Shown here: positions 23,333-36,335 of the stretch, piece after piece | Position numbering within the stretch: the stretch's first letter is position 1 | Layout of the letters: the number at the start of each line of letters is the position of its first letter | Assembly: GCF_002994745.2 (NCBI RefSeq) | Contig: NC_037093.1 | Coordinates: 12,194,400 to 12,258,399, forward strand | Reading direction: 5' to 3' | DNA from: Rosa chinensis | Lineage: Eukaryota > Streptophyta > Magnoliopsida > Rosales > Rosaceae | DNA length: 64,000 nucleotides | Translations under genes and position numbers: made by a program | Notes under the pieces: generated by a model | Databases searched by the model: none | What the model was told of the DNA's origin: nothing | What the model saw: only the letters and a program-made list of their open reading frames with translations

Positions 23333-25821
23333 TGGTTCGACATTATGACACTTAATTTTTTCCTTCATTGCCATCACATGGAATCCTAAATTGGTAATTG
23401 ACTCTTCTTTGTTTTATAATGTAGGTTTATTAAATGGTGCTGCTCCCCCTGGGGTATAGAGGAGGATCAGTAATGAACCCTCTATCTCTATACCAAGACC
23501 TATCCATCTTGTGAGTTGAACTTGCTGGTATATGGGATCAAGGCATCAAGCAGAGGTGAAGGATTGGTTCAAGGTGTACCGTTACTATAAGAAGACCTAT
23601 CCATCGTGTGAGTCCAACTTGCTGGTATATGGATTCAAAAAAAAAAGTTGTACAGTACCGGGACGATTGCTTCAAGGTGTACAGTTGGTGGAACTATTGA
23701 TCAGATTCTTTCCATTGCAACAAGACCGTAGGTAGTTTTTACAGGAGGACTTCGCTATACTGACAAGTGACAATTCTTGTAGATATGTATTTTTCTTTTT
23801 TTCTTTTTGAGTGAATTGTACATATGTATTTGAGTGGCATAGTTTGTTAGATTCCTATTGTAATTCATTCAAAGTTGTAAATATTCATTCAAAAATTATT
23901 TATCAATGAGCTATGCTGGCAGACCCCGATAGATTTGTTGTGGTCTGTGGGCGTTTATGCTCCTTGTTGGTAGTCAAAAGTCAGAAGTGCGTGCAAGTGC
24001 GTACAACCTTAATCTTTCTTATGCTTCTGTATTTGCTGGTTCAAAACTAATTAAAATAGAGAGAACTGTTATTAGGAGGAAAAAAAAAAAAATACAACAT
24101 CAAGCCGTAGACGGTTGAGAATCATTGGTAGGATTTGCAATGGGGAGGGTGATCCGTTTTGATCAAATGGCGTTGCATCAAAAGGAAGGAGAGCAACGGA
24201 TCTAATTGGTGTTGGAGATAAGGAAGAGGAATAGGGTTTTCCGTCAGCTCACCTTCTCACTGGTGGTGGAACCGGATCTTACTTTTGTTTTGTATATATG
24301 ATAAGCTGTTGTTGATGGAGAAACTGGGGCTGTCTTTGTTTGCTCTGGCAGGGACTAGGGCTTATGCTAGTGCATTTTTTCAAGCTAGGTGACAAGATTG
24401 GGAAGGACAAGCGGCCAACGCCGGGGGTAGTGATTACGGAGCAATTCCGAGGAAGTTTGATGGTGGCAGGGTTGCTGCAGGGTCTGGCGAATCCGATGCT
24501 GCCTAAAGCTCCTTTTGGGAATTACTTTACTATTGTAGGTGTGCCGGCCGACAAGGTTCTTCCTTTGGCCTGGAGGACGTGGTTGCCAACTCTAGGTGGT
24601 CATCAGTGCTGAGGTTGAACTTGTGCGTCCAGGGTATAAATGGTGAAGGAGGCTGATGAGATAGCCGTAGCTATTCCTCATGAGAATGGGAAACTCACCA
24701 TATCTCCTCCAAAGAAGAAGACAAGAATGCCCAAAGGTGTGAAGAATAAACAAAATTGGAGGGGTGCTTAAACCAAAACTCTTTAAGAGCAGGAAGCGTC
24801 TGCTGCGCTGGATGCTTGGGGAGGCTCTGGCATACTCTAAGGAGGCTCCGGCTTCTTCTACTTCTCTCTGGATGGATTAGGTCGCAAAGAAAATAGGAGC
24901 TTTGTTTTCCATTATTTTTTATTCCTTTTCGAGGTTTCTAGTTTTTTTTTTTTTTTTTTTTCCCTTTGTTTTTGTAGCGTAGGCTTAAAAGGTGGAGTGT
25001 TCTAGTGATATGTTCATGTGTATAACTCTTTCAATTGTTATGAGTGATTTGTCATTGTATCATTTGCTAAGCTGCATAATGGATGAGTTTTTCAACAACG
25101 AAAAAATATGTATTGCTTGTACAGTATTATAACACATGCCTGGGAAGTCTGTTGATTGATTAATGCCTAAACGACTTTAAAGATATTTAACGTCTTTTGT
25201 ATCTGTTGTATTCTGGTGGATCATTTAGATCATCTAATATAATTTACTTTCTTTGAAAGAAAAAATACAATAAAATAAAAACCTCAAGGTTTCATTGTTT
25301 GTCCACTTCAATGGTACACGTCAACCTAAATGGCAGATCGTGATTGCATCTACCAAATTACACGACTAGAATATACTGACCTTCTTAACCCAGTGGAGTA
25401 ACAATTTCTTCCAATCCCGATCCTAGATTTCAGGGACGGATTGGAAGCCTTAGTGCAATTTTGCTCATAATTTTGCCAGAGGAGGAAGAAGGAAATAAAG
25501 GTAAAGAACAATTTCAATGTTGGTGCTAGCAACAGGTTAACTCCCAGATAAAGTGAAATGAATAGATCGAAATCAACGTGGGAATGAAACAAAACATCGT
25601 ACGATAGATCAATACAAAAAATTTACAAATCAAGTCACACAACTTCAACTGCAAACATTTGTACAAAACGGAACAGCCAAATTGATAAATTCTTCATCTA
25701 ATTGTCCGGAGGATCGGATGGAGTGCTTCTCAGAGAGAGCAAAAAGCTAGAAGAAGGGAAAAAAAAAAAAAGGAGGGAATTGGGTGTTGCCTAGAATCGA
25801 CTGGACAAAATAACTGAAAAG
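23333..25821. other. ATG2 3'UTR and spacer with an unassigned decayed segment
   Basis: ATG2 3'UTR probably runs to about 23900. A short direct repeat there ('agacctatccat' plus 'gagt..aacttgctggtatat') occurs at about 23500-23540 and 23595-23632. From about 24110 to 25100 the sequence is more GC-rich, holds a 90-codon frame (24340-24612) with no recognisable domain, and is followed by a Lys-rich reading 'SPPKKKTRMPKGVKNKQNW' and a T-tract near 24940. It looks like a decayed retroelement fragment but I cannot assign it. The final part should contain the 3'UTR of the minus-strand gene. Confidence 0.35.
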
Positions 25822-26059
25822 CTAAGCCACAGGCCCTAAATTAAACCACTTTATCCATACCTTCAAAGTTAGCAAGGAACATTTAAGCTTCTCATCTTGA
25901 ATCAGATTCCACCATTTCTGCAACTCAATCCTCCTTTCAAACAGAAATTCCTGCACAAAAACCAACTTTTAGGTCTAAATATGTTCATGCATGAGCATAA
26001 TGAACAACTTTGCAAACGAAATGGAAACAAGACGAAAAGGGTAAGAAAATTCATCTTAC

Positions 26060-26479
26060 CTAGGTTTCCTTGCTAATAAGTACAGCCTCATGAACAAACA
26101 CATGCCTTCTTTCTTCCACTATACTTTCCAGACCACCATGACTCCTATCTGTTTTCTTAGGAACAATCTGAGATCTTTTGAGTCCCAATCGCTCTTTCCA
26201 CCGGCTTAAACTCCTTGATGGCCTCGAAAACATGTCTCCATAATCATCATTAACCAGTAACTCATCTCTTAAAGTAGTCTTCCCTCCTTGGTTGGTACCA
26301 TTGTCCTTCAAGGGCAACAATGTGCCCTGAAATATGACTTCATCCGCAGCTATCATCCCGAAATTGTTCACAGAGAACTCGAAATCTGCAGAAACGGGAG
26401 CTTCCCTGTAGATGGCTTCATGCTTGATGGCTTGTTGAGTGTCTGCAAAGTCATTGGAGAAGGAAATTCTAGGATCCAT
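26060..26479 (-). CDS. Small plant-specific protein, function unknown; possibly truncated
   Basis: The 139-residue product begins MDPRISFSNDFADTQQ and contains APVSADFEFSVNNF, then ADEVIFQGTLLPL, a Lys/Arg-rich SRWKERLGLKRSQIVPKK, and a C-terminus ending at LISKET. The pattern FEF...ADE..F.G.LLPL is shared by several plant-only families of small, probably regulatory proteins, such as DUF1645-like and MAKR-like; I cannot say which applies. The stop codon TAG ends exactly at a perfect splice donor (TAG|GTAAGA; intron 25951-26059), and the next exon (from 25950, after TTTTGTGCAG) stays open in frame for 42 codons to a stop at 25822-25824. Either the intron is in the 3'UTR or an ancestral CAG has mutated to TAG. 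In Arabidopsis a small gene also sits between ATG2 and RAD54; orthology is inferred. Confidence 0.72.
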   Translation of the reverse strand: MDPRISFSNDFADTQQAIKHEAIYREAPVSADFEFSVNNFGMIAADEVIFQGTLLPLKDNGTNQGGKTTLRDELLVNDDYGDMFSRPSRSLSRWKERLGLKRSQIVPKKTDRSHGGLESIVEERRHVFVHEAVLISKET

Positions 26480-27871
26480 GGAGAGAGGAAGAAGCCAGGA
26501 AGTAGTACTACTACACAGCTGCTACTATTACCGCTACTGCTGCAAAACAATGCCAATTGTTTCTAATTGTTAAACATGTTTAAGCATGCTATGGACATTG
26601 AAACCAAGGATTACTAAACCCTTTTAAATTTGTTGATTTACTTGCAAGGTTAGAATCCACATGGAGATGTTTGCATTTATATTAGAGGGAGAGCTTGTTT
26701 TATGCGTATGTCTGGTAGACATCTCATGTTACTTGGATTTGTCACCTTTTAATAAAAATTTTAAAAAAATGCATGTAAAACCACTTTGATCATAATATTC
26801 TACAGCGAGTAACACCTAAGAATTAGTATTTATTGGGGTGGCCAATCTCATATTTCACTTGAGTGGGTGACAATGGAGTTGCAAAAGCTTCCTTACCACA
26901 TTAGTCAAATGTGACAGACACTTTATTAGTTATTTTTTTCTCTTCTTTTTTGGAAGAGGGTTAAATTTTTGGTCTGTCCAAATTAGGGGCATGTGTGGGA
27001 GTCACATGTCATGATATGGGTTAGATCGCAGCTCCACACAAGGCCCTCTCTGTTTGATCAGTTATAGAAAAATAATGATAGTGAAGAAAATGTACGTAGA
27101 CCACATTGCATCCACCCTGCACAGTATTTCTTTAACATAAGATCAAGATCTCCTTGCATTGCTGGATAAATAATACAAAAGGTGAATTTCGGATACTAAG
27201 TATACACCTAAATAAGCAAAAAGATAATTAAGAATGGTCATCGTCACACTTACATTTATCATTATGTCTTTTAATTGCTCACATGAAATGTGTAAAATAA
27301 TACGTGAGTGGAAATAACTCTAACCGATAACAAATAAAGATAATTTTCTTGCATTTAGTTGTCATTTTAATACCATGATCCGATATATATGTCGTGTGGA
27401 GGGTAGGGTTTATAGCTTCAGTGATAGATTTCTACACTCATGATCGGAGTTAACTGTTATTTTTTCATTGTCTTGAATCAGACTAAATAATAACACAAGT
27501 TTAGCACTGGTTTCTTAATGAAGGGAAATTAGGTTTATGAGATCTTTGTTCAAAAAGTAATTGCAAAGCGTGAAACAATCATCACATTTCTCTTCAGGTA
27601 CATTTTCTATATTCATTTTACAAAATACTCTTGTATTCCTAATAGTTATCCTCTAAGGTTTAGAAAGCCCTATTCCCAATCTTATTCGCAAAGACTTCGA
27701 TAGAAATCCAGCTTGATCCAACTTAAAAAGTAACTCAATTCTCTACTCTTCCTCATACTTGAGTTAATCTCAAGGACTTCCTTCTATTCTATGCATATAA
27801 TTGGTGAGTGTCGTTTGAGGTTTCTAAGGACCACGTACGAGGACTTTCATCTTGTTTGATTGATAATCAAC
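26480..27871. other. Intergenic; promoter side of the small minus-strand gene
   Basis: AT-rich sequence with no supported gene. The first few hundred bases are upstream of the gene ending at 26479. I see no clear repeat boundary or RNA gene. Confidence 0.4.
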
Positions 27872-27879
27872 ATACTATA

Positions 27880-28482
27880 CTAGGGCCGTCACTCGGTCGG
27901 TTCAAATCGGTTATATGTATTACCAACTTCAAAACCAAAGCTTTCGGTTTCAAAACTGAGCTACCAATTACCAACCAAAATTTTCGGTTTTTAATTATAT
28001 CTACCAAATTTGGTATTTCGGTTTTCGGTATTACCAACTTTAGAACAACTAATTCTTTATAATATAAATTAGAATGAACAAAACTAGGTTTTTGAATTTT
28101 ATAGTCATGAACTTTGTATTCATCTACTAATTATAGCTTTCTTTTGTATATATGACATCAAGTTTTAGCAATTTTCAATAAAACTAGGTTATTTAACCAT
28201 CTTTGACTAGGTTACTTAAAATACATGTACTATTAATATAGTAATGTTCATATGTTTATTTTTTAATATACATGTATGTGTATTGAAAACTGTAGTATAT
28301 AAATCTAATATTTAGATAATCGGTAGATTCAGTATTTACCAAAATCAAACCAACTTTTTCGGTAATTTTCAATTTCGGTTTTGTCGGTCTCGATTACCAA
28401 AAAATCGGTTTACCAAACTTAAAACATCGGTTGGTATTCAATCGATTTGATTTTAGTAATTACCAAACCAAGTGGCAGCCCT
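27880..28482. mobile_element. Non-autonomous hAT element
   Basis: About 603 bp bounded by perfect 8-bp duplications ATACTATA (27872-27879 and 28483-28490). Ends are imperfect inverted repeats: left (CT)AGGGCCGTCACTCGGT, right read inversely AGGGCTGCCACTTGGT. Eight-bp duplications and AGGG-type ends fit the hAT superfamily. The interior repeats 'ttcggttt' and 'ttaccaa' motifs many times on both strands. No transposase is present. Confidence 0.88.
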
Positions 28483-28490
28483 ATACTATA

Positions 28491-29165
28491 GTGATCAAGT
28501 CTTTTTCCAGTCTTAGACATCCCACAAAACAAGCACCAATCTAGGACTTCTATTTTCTCCAAACTTCACAATAAGAATAAAGATTCTTTGTTCCAACTCT
28601 CGTAGGACAATTGACCTTCCAAGTAGTTGCACATGGCTTTACCCTAATCTAGATTGAAATCTCCACTCCTAAGGCTAATGGGTCTTTGACATGTGGTTGA
28701 TTCCCAATTGACAACTGTACGTCACAAATTTAGCAAGATACTTGAAGAAACTGCATTAGCCTCATGCCCTCATGGGTTTAGGGGGAAGCAGAGCTCGGTC
28801 AAAGGGCATTGTCTCCCTTTTGGTCTCCCATTTTGCTAGCAAAACTTGTCAGTTGCACTCTAGTTTAAGAAATTTTCTTTTGTCTTATCTAAAAACTAAC
28901 ATAATAAATCCATCTTCAAGGCTCAATTCACAATGTCAGATCAGGGATTGAGTTTATCTGTTGGATGCTTTGAACGTTACCCAAAACCCTAAGAATGTTA
29001 TACTAATTAAGTCTCTTTATCTAACATGCTTGTATAGAAGTAGTAGAAATGGGCTCCATCGCTATGTCAAAACTTATGCCATCGACACCGACTAGTATAA
29101 TATTCTGCCTCTAATCTCTTTTTAGTTTTTTTTTTCTTTCTCTTTTACTACAAAGAAATGAAAGG
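28491..29165. other. Intergenic, nothing recognised
   Basis: AT-rich sequence between the hAT element and the LINE-like insertion. No open frame, RNA gene or repeat boundary that I can support. Confidence 0.4.
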
Positions 29166-29178
29166 CTTCTTGCTTGGA

Positions 29179-30468
29179 TGATTTTTTTATTTTAATTTTA
29201 TTAAAGAAGAACTTAATTAATAATGAACTGCTTACAACGAGTTTTAGGCGACATCTCTTACACAGAAATGACCACTAGACTTTACATTGGAACTCTAAAA
29301 TGACTAACTCAAAACTTGCACTACAACTGTATGACAAAGGCAAAAAGCGTAGGAGCAGTGAATCATTGACATCTCACCTCTTGTCCAGCCAGTAAGATCT
29401 CTAAAACTAGACAACTTACTTGTGTCAACACTAACTCACCAACCAGAATCCTCCTGACCAGCTTTGATCGACCAAGTCGACACTCGTTGTGACCTAAACT
29501 CGACCAAAAGGATTGCTGGACATTCAGACCTGGGACTAAAGAAAACCCAACACCATCACCACCCTATTGTCAACGCCATTAATCCTCAACTGCTCCAAAT
29601 CGTCATCTCCTCCGACCTGAACCCAGACAGGAACAACCCACTAGAAGGCCAAGGATGATTGTCTATGCAACAACAGCCAGACATTTTCGCCACCGCTGCT
29701 GACCCAACTCCAGAACAGGAACGACCCTCTAGACGGCGAAAGAGAAGATTGTCTCTGCCACACCCTTTGTAGTGTCTTATTACCAACAACACACCAACTG
29801 CTAAGCAAACAAAAACTAAAAGCTGTAAAACAAATAACAACACCTAATGGACCCAGAGAATTGCCCTTGGCCCAATTACCACCAAGCCCAGAGTGAGCCC
29901 ACAATTGGATTAAGGCCCAAACCGCCGCAGCCGGCAACCAAGCATCGCCGGCCAATCCCAGATAGAACACATCCCCCACCACCATAGTGTCACCCATCTA
30001 GTTGCGCCTCCTCCAAACCACCACCACCCCCGCCAGACAGTCTCCATTGTCCCACCATCGTCGCCATAGCCCATCATCCAATTTGCATCTGGATTACGAG
30101 CACAACCACTGATTGAACAAAGGTAACCAGGAGCCCAGCCTCATCGACACTATGCCATCACCATGCACCAACCATCTCGTCCAGATCTGACCACCCTGCA
30201 CCACCCCCCCTCCAACCCAGCCCCGTCGTCGTGTCATTCCGACTAAAGCTGAAGTCGCGATCCAGATCAGATCCGTCAAAACCATCCACCAAACAAGACA
30301 CCACTCCCTGCTAACTGAAAGCACGCTCGCACGTCGAAGAGGGACGACAAGAGAGGAAGCAACCCGTCCGACGACAACGCCGCAGGGACGTGCCGCCGGA
30401 CGAGCACACAAAACGATCGAGACAAACTCCTAGGCGGGTGCGGCGTGTTCTTGTGCTTAGGGTTCTTC
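29179..30468 (-). mobile_element. LINE-like non-LTR insertion, non-autonomous
   Basis: 1290 bp flanked by 13-bp duplications CTTCTTGCTTGGA (29166-29178 and 30469-30481). On the minus strand the 3' end is an A-rich tail (ending near 'taaaataaaaaaatca') and the 5' half is GC-rich, as in plant LINE or LINE-derived elements. Several open frames exist but none shows reverse transcriptase or endonuclease motifs, so it is a deleted or non-autonomous copy. It lies just left of the copia element that begins at 30573. Confidence 0.75.
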
Positions 30469-30572
30469 CTTCTTGCTTGGAAGTTAATGATGAGTTGTTA
30501 AACTTTACGTTCAGATTTAAGACTATGAAGGTTGATTTACATATTGCTACCACTACATAGAAATAAATAATA

Positions 30573-30750
30573 TGTTGAAGGATATCGACATAATGTGTGC
30601 CTCTACAAACTAGGGTTTAGAGTTGTAATAGGAATGTGTTTTAGGTATTCAATTGTAATTGGATTCTATTACCTTTTGAGTACCTTGTAACTCCCTATTT
30701 AAAGGGCTCCTATTATCAATGATAACACACAATTCTATTCTCCTACAACA
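30573..30750 (+). repeat. 5' LTR of the young copia element
   Basis: The short 178-bp LTR contains a TATA-like 'ccctatttaaaggg' and the sequence 'ctattatcaatgataa' before its end. It is nearly identical to the copy at 36336-36513. Confidence 0.96.
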
Positions 30751-31757
30751 CGTTATCAGCACGAGTTCTAACTCTAGCTTCAAAAAAAAAAACTTTTCTC
30801 TCTGCCGCCAACCCAAAACAAAGAAAAAAAAAAAAAAAGGAGAGGCCGACTAGCAGCAGCAGCCCAGGCCACCGACCAGCAGCAGAAGCCACAAGCCGCA
30901 AGCACTGTAGCCCCCTGCACATCCGTCCGGCACCAGGCCTCCACAGCGCCGACCCGATCTCGACCCGCCTACAGCACCAGACCACTCCAGCGCCTCCCAC
31001 CTACACCTCCGCGCCTCACCATCTGCCAGCGCCCTGCGACCTCACCTGCAAACCTCCCATCGCTGCACCCAGAAGAAGACCAGAAGAAAGGAAGACCAGA
31101 AGAAGAAACCGAAAAAAAAAAAAAAAGAAAAAAAAGAGGGACCCGGCCAAAGAAAAAAAAGAAGAAAGAAAAAAAAGGAAAGGAAAGGGGGAGGAGCGGG
31201 CTTGGGCCCGAAAAGAAAAAAAAGAAGGAAGAAAAAGAAAAAAGGAAGGAAAAAAAAAGGGGAAGGGAGAAGGGCAGCCACCAACTGCCAATTTCCGACC
31301 AGATTCTAACTACACGCTTGCATCAACACGCGCGTGTCTTCAAGCTAAGAACAATCACGTAAGTTTTTATAATTAAGGTTGCTGCTTTCTTGTATTTAAA
31401 TTCCTTTTATTTTCTGCATAATATTGGAATATATGTTGCCAAATGATTTTGAGTATTTAACAAAGCGGAATTGTGGGGATTCACGCTTAACGAACTAAGA
31501 GTGTTCGTATGAACTAAGAGTGTTCATAATTAAACGAACTAAGAGTGTTCGTGTGAACTAAGAGCGTTCACAATGCTTGGACTAAGAGCGTCCGTAAGCA
31601 TCAAATTGTGACCATATTAAAACATCATTGTTTGGTCTAATCCAAAAGAGATTCTTGGAAATTGATTTCTTGGTAGCATAGCTCGGAAATCTTATTGTTT
31701 TAGTTTTCGTGGAAGTTTAACTCCGAAACTAATATATCTTCTCTTCTTATTTTCAGG

Positions 31758-32740
31758 ATGTCGAATGAACCTAGACTCGACTTTCCTATGCTTGACTTAA
31801 CAGGCTCGGATTACCACAGTTGGGTAACCGATGTTGAGAACCATCTCACTTCCAAGGGAATATTACCCATAATCCAGGCACCTAACCCGGATCTTATGTT
31901 CAACCGAACATCTACAAAGCATGCTCAAGCAGTTATCTTGATGCGACGCCATATGGACAAGGCACTCAGATTGGAGTATATGTCAATCAAGGATGCAAGA
32001 GAGCTATGGGTAGCGCTAGAAGAGCGTTTTGGCAATGTCCAAGATTCCCTCCTCCCTGACTTGAAGGTTCAATGGAACAATCTGCGCTTTGCTGACTTCA
32101 AGTCTGTTGCTGAATATAATTCAGAAGCTCTTCGCATACAGTCCATGTTGAGGTTTTGTGGACAACCTGTCATAGAGCGAGAGCTAATTGAGAAAACTCT
32201 CTCCACCTTCCCCGTTTCAGCCATTGTGGTATCAAAGCAATACCGTACTGAAGTCAATGCTGGACGGATCACGAGATTTCATCAGCTTATTAATATTATA
32301 TCTGTAGCTGAGAAACATGATAACATACTCGTGAGGAATTATAATTCAAGGCCCATTGGAACTAAGAGCGTTCATGAGGCGAATTATAATGCACCCAAAG
32401 GAGGGCGCAAGGAGCGGTACCCTAAGAATGGGGGACGTGAGGGACGTATGAGCCCATATAACCGCCCTAACCAGGAAGGAAACCGCAAGTTTGGTGTGGA
32501 TACACGTGGTGGTAATGCCACACGTGGGAGAGGGGGTCGTGGTATCCCTAGCCGTAATGGTGGCTTAATGGGTCGTGGTGGTGGCACCAACCCTCCTAGG
32601 GAACACCGCAACGTGCACAACGTGCACCTCAATTAAAGGGAGGCAACCGCAATGATGAGTGTCATCGATGTGGATCAATTGAGCATTGGTTCAAGCAATG
32701 CAAGGCAAGTGAGGAACTAGCTGCAAGATACATATAGGGA
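31758..32740 (+). CDS. copia gag, capsid intact; zinc knuckle after a stop
   Basis: 31758-32636 encodes 292 residues starting MSNEPRLDFPMLDLTGSDYH, a typical gag start of this copia group. It continues with the UBN2/retrotran_gag-like core (ARELWVALEERFGN; LRFADFKSVAEYNSEALRIQ) and a long Gly/Arg-rich RNA-binding tail (TRGRGGRGIPSRNGG). A CCHC knuckle, CHRCGSIEHWFKQC, is read just after the stop at 32634-32636, at about 32665-32705, in another frame, so the nucleocapsid part has been separated by a small change. The capsid itself shows no stop, unlike the pol region. Confidence 0.85.
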
Positions 32741-32759
32741 CCTGAGAGAGCAAGAAGTG

Positions 32760-35700
32760 TACCTTGCAGAAGAAGAAGAAGATGGTGGAGATGTCAATCT
32801 CACCATAGAGGACTTCAAAGCTGAAGATGAAGTGCACATGGATGCAACAGACTTTGATTAGATTAGTCCTTTTTATTTTTCCAAGAACTTTTGTAATGGC
32901 AATTTGCCTAAGTCAATAAATGACAATTGTATTAACTCTTTCTTATGTGGCAGACCCAATAAAATGTGATGTCTAGGAAAGTCATTGAGATTCTTGGTAC
33001 TTAAGAGAGCCTCGCTCCACCAACATCTCTCTCTACTTTCCTGGTCATATTTGATTGGAGTTACCAAACGAATAGAGTGACTACAATGTGTCTTACTTTG
33101 ATTTTATTTTGGATTAGAGTTTGGAAACTTTGATGTAATCATTGGCTATTAATAAAGTGTCAATTCTTTTACTTAATGTCTTGGACATACCTTAATTCGA
33201 ACTTTATAGAGCCAATGGTTTTCATGTGGAAACACATTATGAGAATGGACAGAGTTCCTTTGCATCACCTCTAATGACTACGGAGATAAACGAGTATTAG
33301 AGAAACTTATGTGTCGCTCTAGTGGGTTGTATGCAACCACTATTTGAGTTATTGAATCCAACTATGTCATGAGAGACGACTTATGGGATTTTGACACATA
33401 TAGGCTTTGACATGATGATCCGTGTATTAAAGACTTTACACGGACATCCATTTTCAGAACGAAGAAAAGTAAGAACCAAGAATTGGTTCGAGGAGCTGCA
33501 CATGCGCCTCATGGCGCCATGATTGTGCACAGACAGGCCATACATGGCCAGTGCCGCCTACCCCCTGCGGCAAATACATGGCATTGACGCCATAAACTCC
33601 TCTCTCTACTTCTCAAGTCTATTGTGACACTATGGCTTCACCAAAACCTTTATTAGTTGATTATAAAGCCCATGTTTCGTTCTGTAAAGCCTGTTATTTA
33701 GGATTGAGACCATCCTATGCAAAGGAGATTGAGGAAATAATTCCATTCTCACAAAGAATCTAAGGGAATTCTATGGATTTGATCAACCAACTTGCGGACC
33801 ATATAGATGTTTTATGGTGTTGGTTGATACGCAAACACGCTGGTCACGTGTTGTGCCATTATCCACTCGTAATGCTGCTTATACTACACTCCTAGCACAT
33901 AACATATGGCTACAGGCTCACTACCCAGATCATCCCATTCAGTCAATTTGACTTGATAATGCTAGAGAGTTTACATCGACAGTTTTCGATGACTATTGCA
34001 TATCATTGGGTATTGATATCAAGTATCATATTCCCATGTACACACCCAATTGGTCTCGTGGAAAAGCCACCATTAAACAACTACAATGGTAGCCCGGACA
34101 TTGGTAATGCGCACCAATATTTCCGCTTGGGTTATGCAATAACGCATGCAGCTATGCTAATTCGTCTACGACTCATAGCAGCCACTCAACTTTTATTTGC
34201 GTTACAGCTAGTGACTGGGTTCGAGTTTAATATCTCGTATTTATGCATATTTAAGTGTGCGGTTCATGTGCCAATTGCGTCGCCACAGCGCATCAACATG
34301 AGTCATTGCAACGAATGCATATATATATATTTGTTGGACATGAGTCTCCAACTATAAGTCCGCTATGTAGAACCCTTGACAGGCGATCTCTATTTCGCTG
34401 GATTTGCGAATTGTCACTTTGATGAGATAGTCTTCCCGTCGTTAGGGGGAGATTAGAACGTCAATGTTCAACAGAAACGACAGGAATTGTCGTGGTCTGT
34501 CCCCACTATGTCTCATCTTGATCCCCTAAAAGTGACGAGATCACATATACCTGCTGCAAACATGCCTGCAAGGATTGATGTCCCCACAAGAGGACATGGT
34601 GCCACCCAGAGAAGATGGGTACTGCACCACTACCATGGATGGTAGTATGGTGACGCCACAAAGGTGGCATAATGGCGTCATAGGCCATGGGTTCCGCTAG
34701 AGAGAGTAGGAGACCCATAGGTTCGATGGATTCTCACCATAAGAAGAGAGCGAGTTTGGCACAACTTGATCCATTGATCATTGATACTCAAAATCCGTCT
34801 CATGAGAATATTTTGGATTGTGGTTATGTCCAAGAGACATCGTTGGGGGACGCCTCAATGTTAGAACCAATTCCTAAGAATATAGAGATCTCTACGAACT
34901 ACACTAGTGTACATGAGGACGTGGAATTATTGAGACCAATGACATCGAACCTTACTCCGTTGAAGAATGCCAACGTAGAGAAAATTGGCCTAAATGGAAA
35001 GATGCGATCCAGGTTGAATTAGATTCACTAACGAAGAGGAAGGATTTCGTGCCTGAAATGCCAACACCTCCTAACATAAAACCTATTGACATTAACAGGT
35101 CTTCGTTAGATAGCGTGATGAGAAAAAGAGATGGTAATCTCGCCTTATGGCGCAAGGTTTCTCACAACGCCCTGGAATCGACTACGAGAAGACATATTCT
35201 CTCGTAATGGATGTCATTGCACTCCACTACCTTGTCAGTTTGGTAGTTTTCAAATAACTGAACATGCAGCTTACGAATGTGGTCACTACGTATCTCTATG
35301 GGGATCTAGATATGGAATATAATGAAGGTTCTTGTGGACTTCATTTACCCAAGTCAAGTAGCGCATTTGCAACGAGGTTGAAATGCTCACTAAAATGACT
35401 ACTTGATTGGGAAGGGATATGATGAACTATGCCCACGCGTTTCCATGACAAGTTCCGGATTTGCAATTGTCGCGGTTTATGTTGAGAAACATAATTGGAA
35501 CCCTTGAGAGTTACGGGAAACCGCTGAACACCTAAAATCCAAGTTTGAGAGGAATGACCTTGGGAGAACACGGTTTTGTCTAAATTCAGAACTTGTATAC
35601 CGTGTCAAGAGACATTTTTGATAAAGTCAAAGATGCACCATGGTCGTCCGTAGTCTTGGCCCTAAAAGGGATCCGTTTCGTCCCAGGGATGATGACGAAG

Positions 35701-36330
35701 ACGTGTTGATAGCAGAAGTGCTTACTTATGTACAATAGGCGCATTATTGTACTTAGCACAATACAAGACCGGACACCTCAATTATTATGAACTTGTTGGC
35801 TAGACATAGCCCCACGCCAACGCAACTCCATTAGATTGGTATAAAGACAATCTTTGGATATTTGAGAGGTACGATTGATATGGGCTTGTTCTATCCCTAC
35901 AGAGAAAAGAGATGATGGAAGTGTGAGATCGGACCCCACAAGGCAAAATGCCACCTTCCGTGCTCCTCCTCCCCTCCATCAAAATGACAACAAGCACTTC
36001 TAAATACTGAAGTGAGCCAAATCCGATAAGAGGATAATGTAGCGGACTTATTTACTAAGTCGTTACCAAAATCCACTTTCGAGAAACATGTGAAGAGCAT
36101 CGGATTGAGAAAGTTATCCGAACTCCCATGATTGTAGCAATTAGGGGGAGATATTGACATCAGGGGGAGGCATGATGTCTACATGGTCGATCTCGAAGAG
36201 TGAAGGACATGTTGTGCTCTTTTTGTCCTTCGACCAGGGTTATTTTTGTCCCACAGGGTTTTTGTTACCTGGCAAGGTTTTTAACGAGGCAACAATCTAA
36301 GCGTCATCACTAAGTTTGAGCGGCACAAGG
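32760..36330 (+). pseudogene. copia pol remnants
   Basis: Short matching pieces appear in the correct order but in changing frames with many stops. An integrase core is read at about 33815-34080 (VDTQTRWSRVVPL, then LDNAREFTS with a catalytic-type Asp). Linker and RT remnants follow between about 34690 and 35330. The end of the polyprotein, DNVADLFTKSLPKSTFEKHV, is at about 36038-36095. The RT catalytic YVDD region is not readable. Deletions must have removed parts of the protease, RT and RNase H. Confidence 0.8.
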
Positions 36331-36335
36331 GGGAA

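Noticed and set aside
24340..24612. 90-codon plus-strand ORF
   Set aside because: No recognisable motif, no splice context and a surrounding region that looks like decayed repeat.
31016..31291. Phe-rich minus-strand ORFs that look like membrane proteins
   Set aside because: They are translations of the purine tract in the copia leader.
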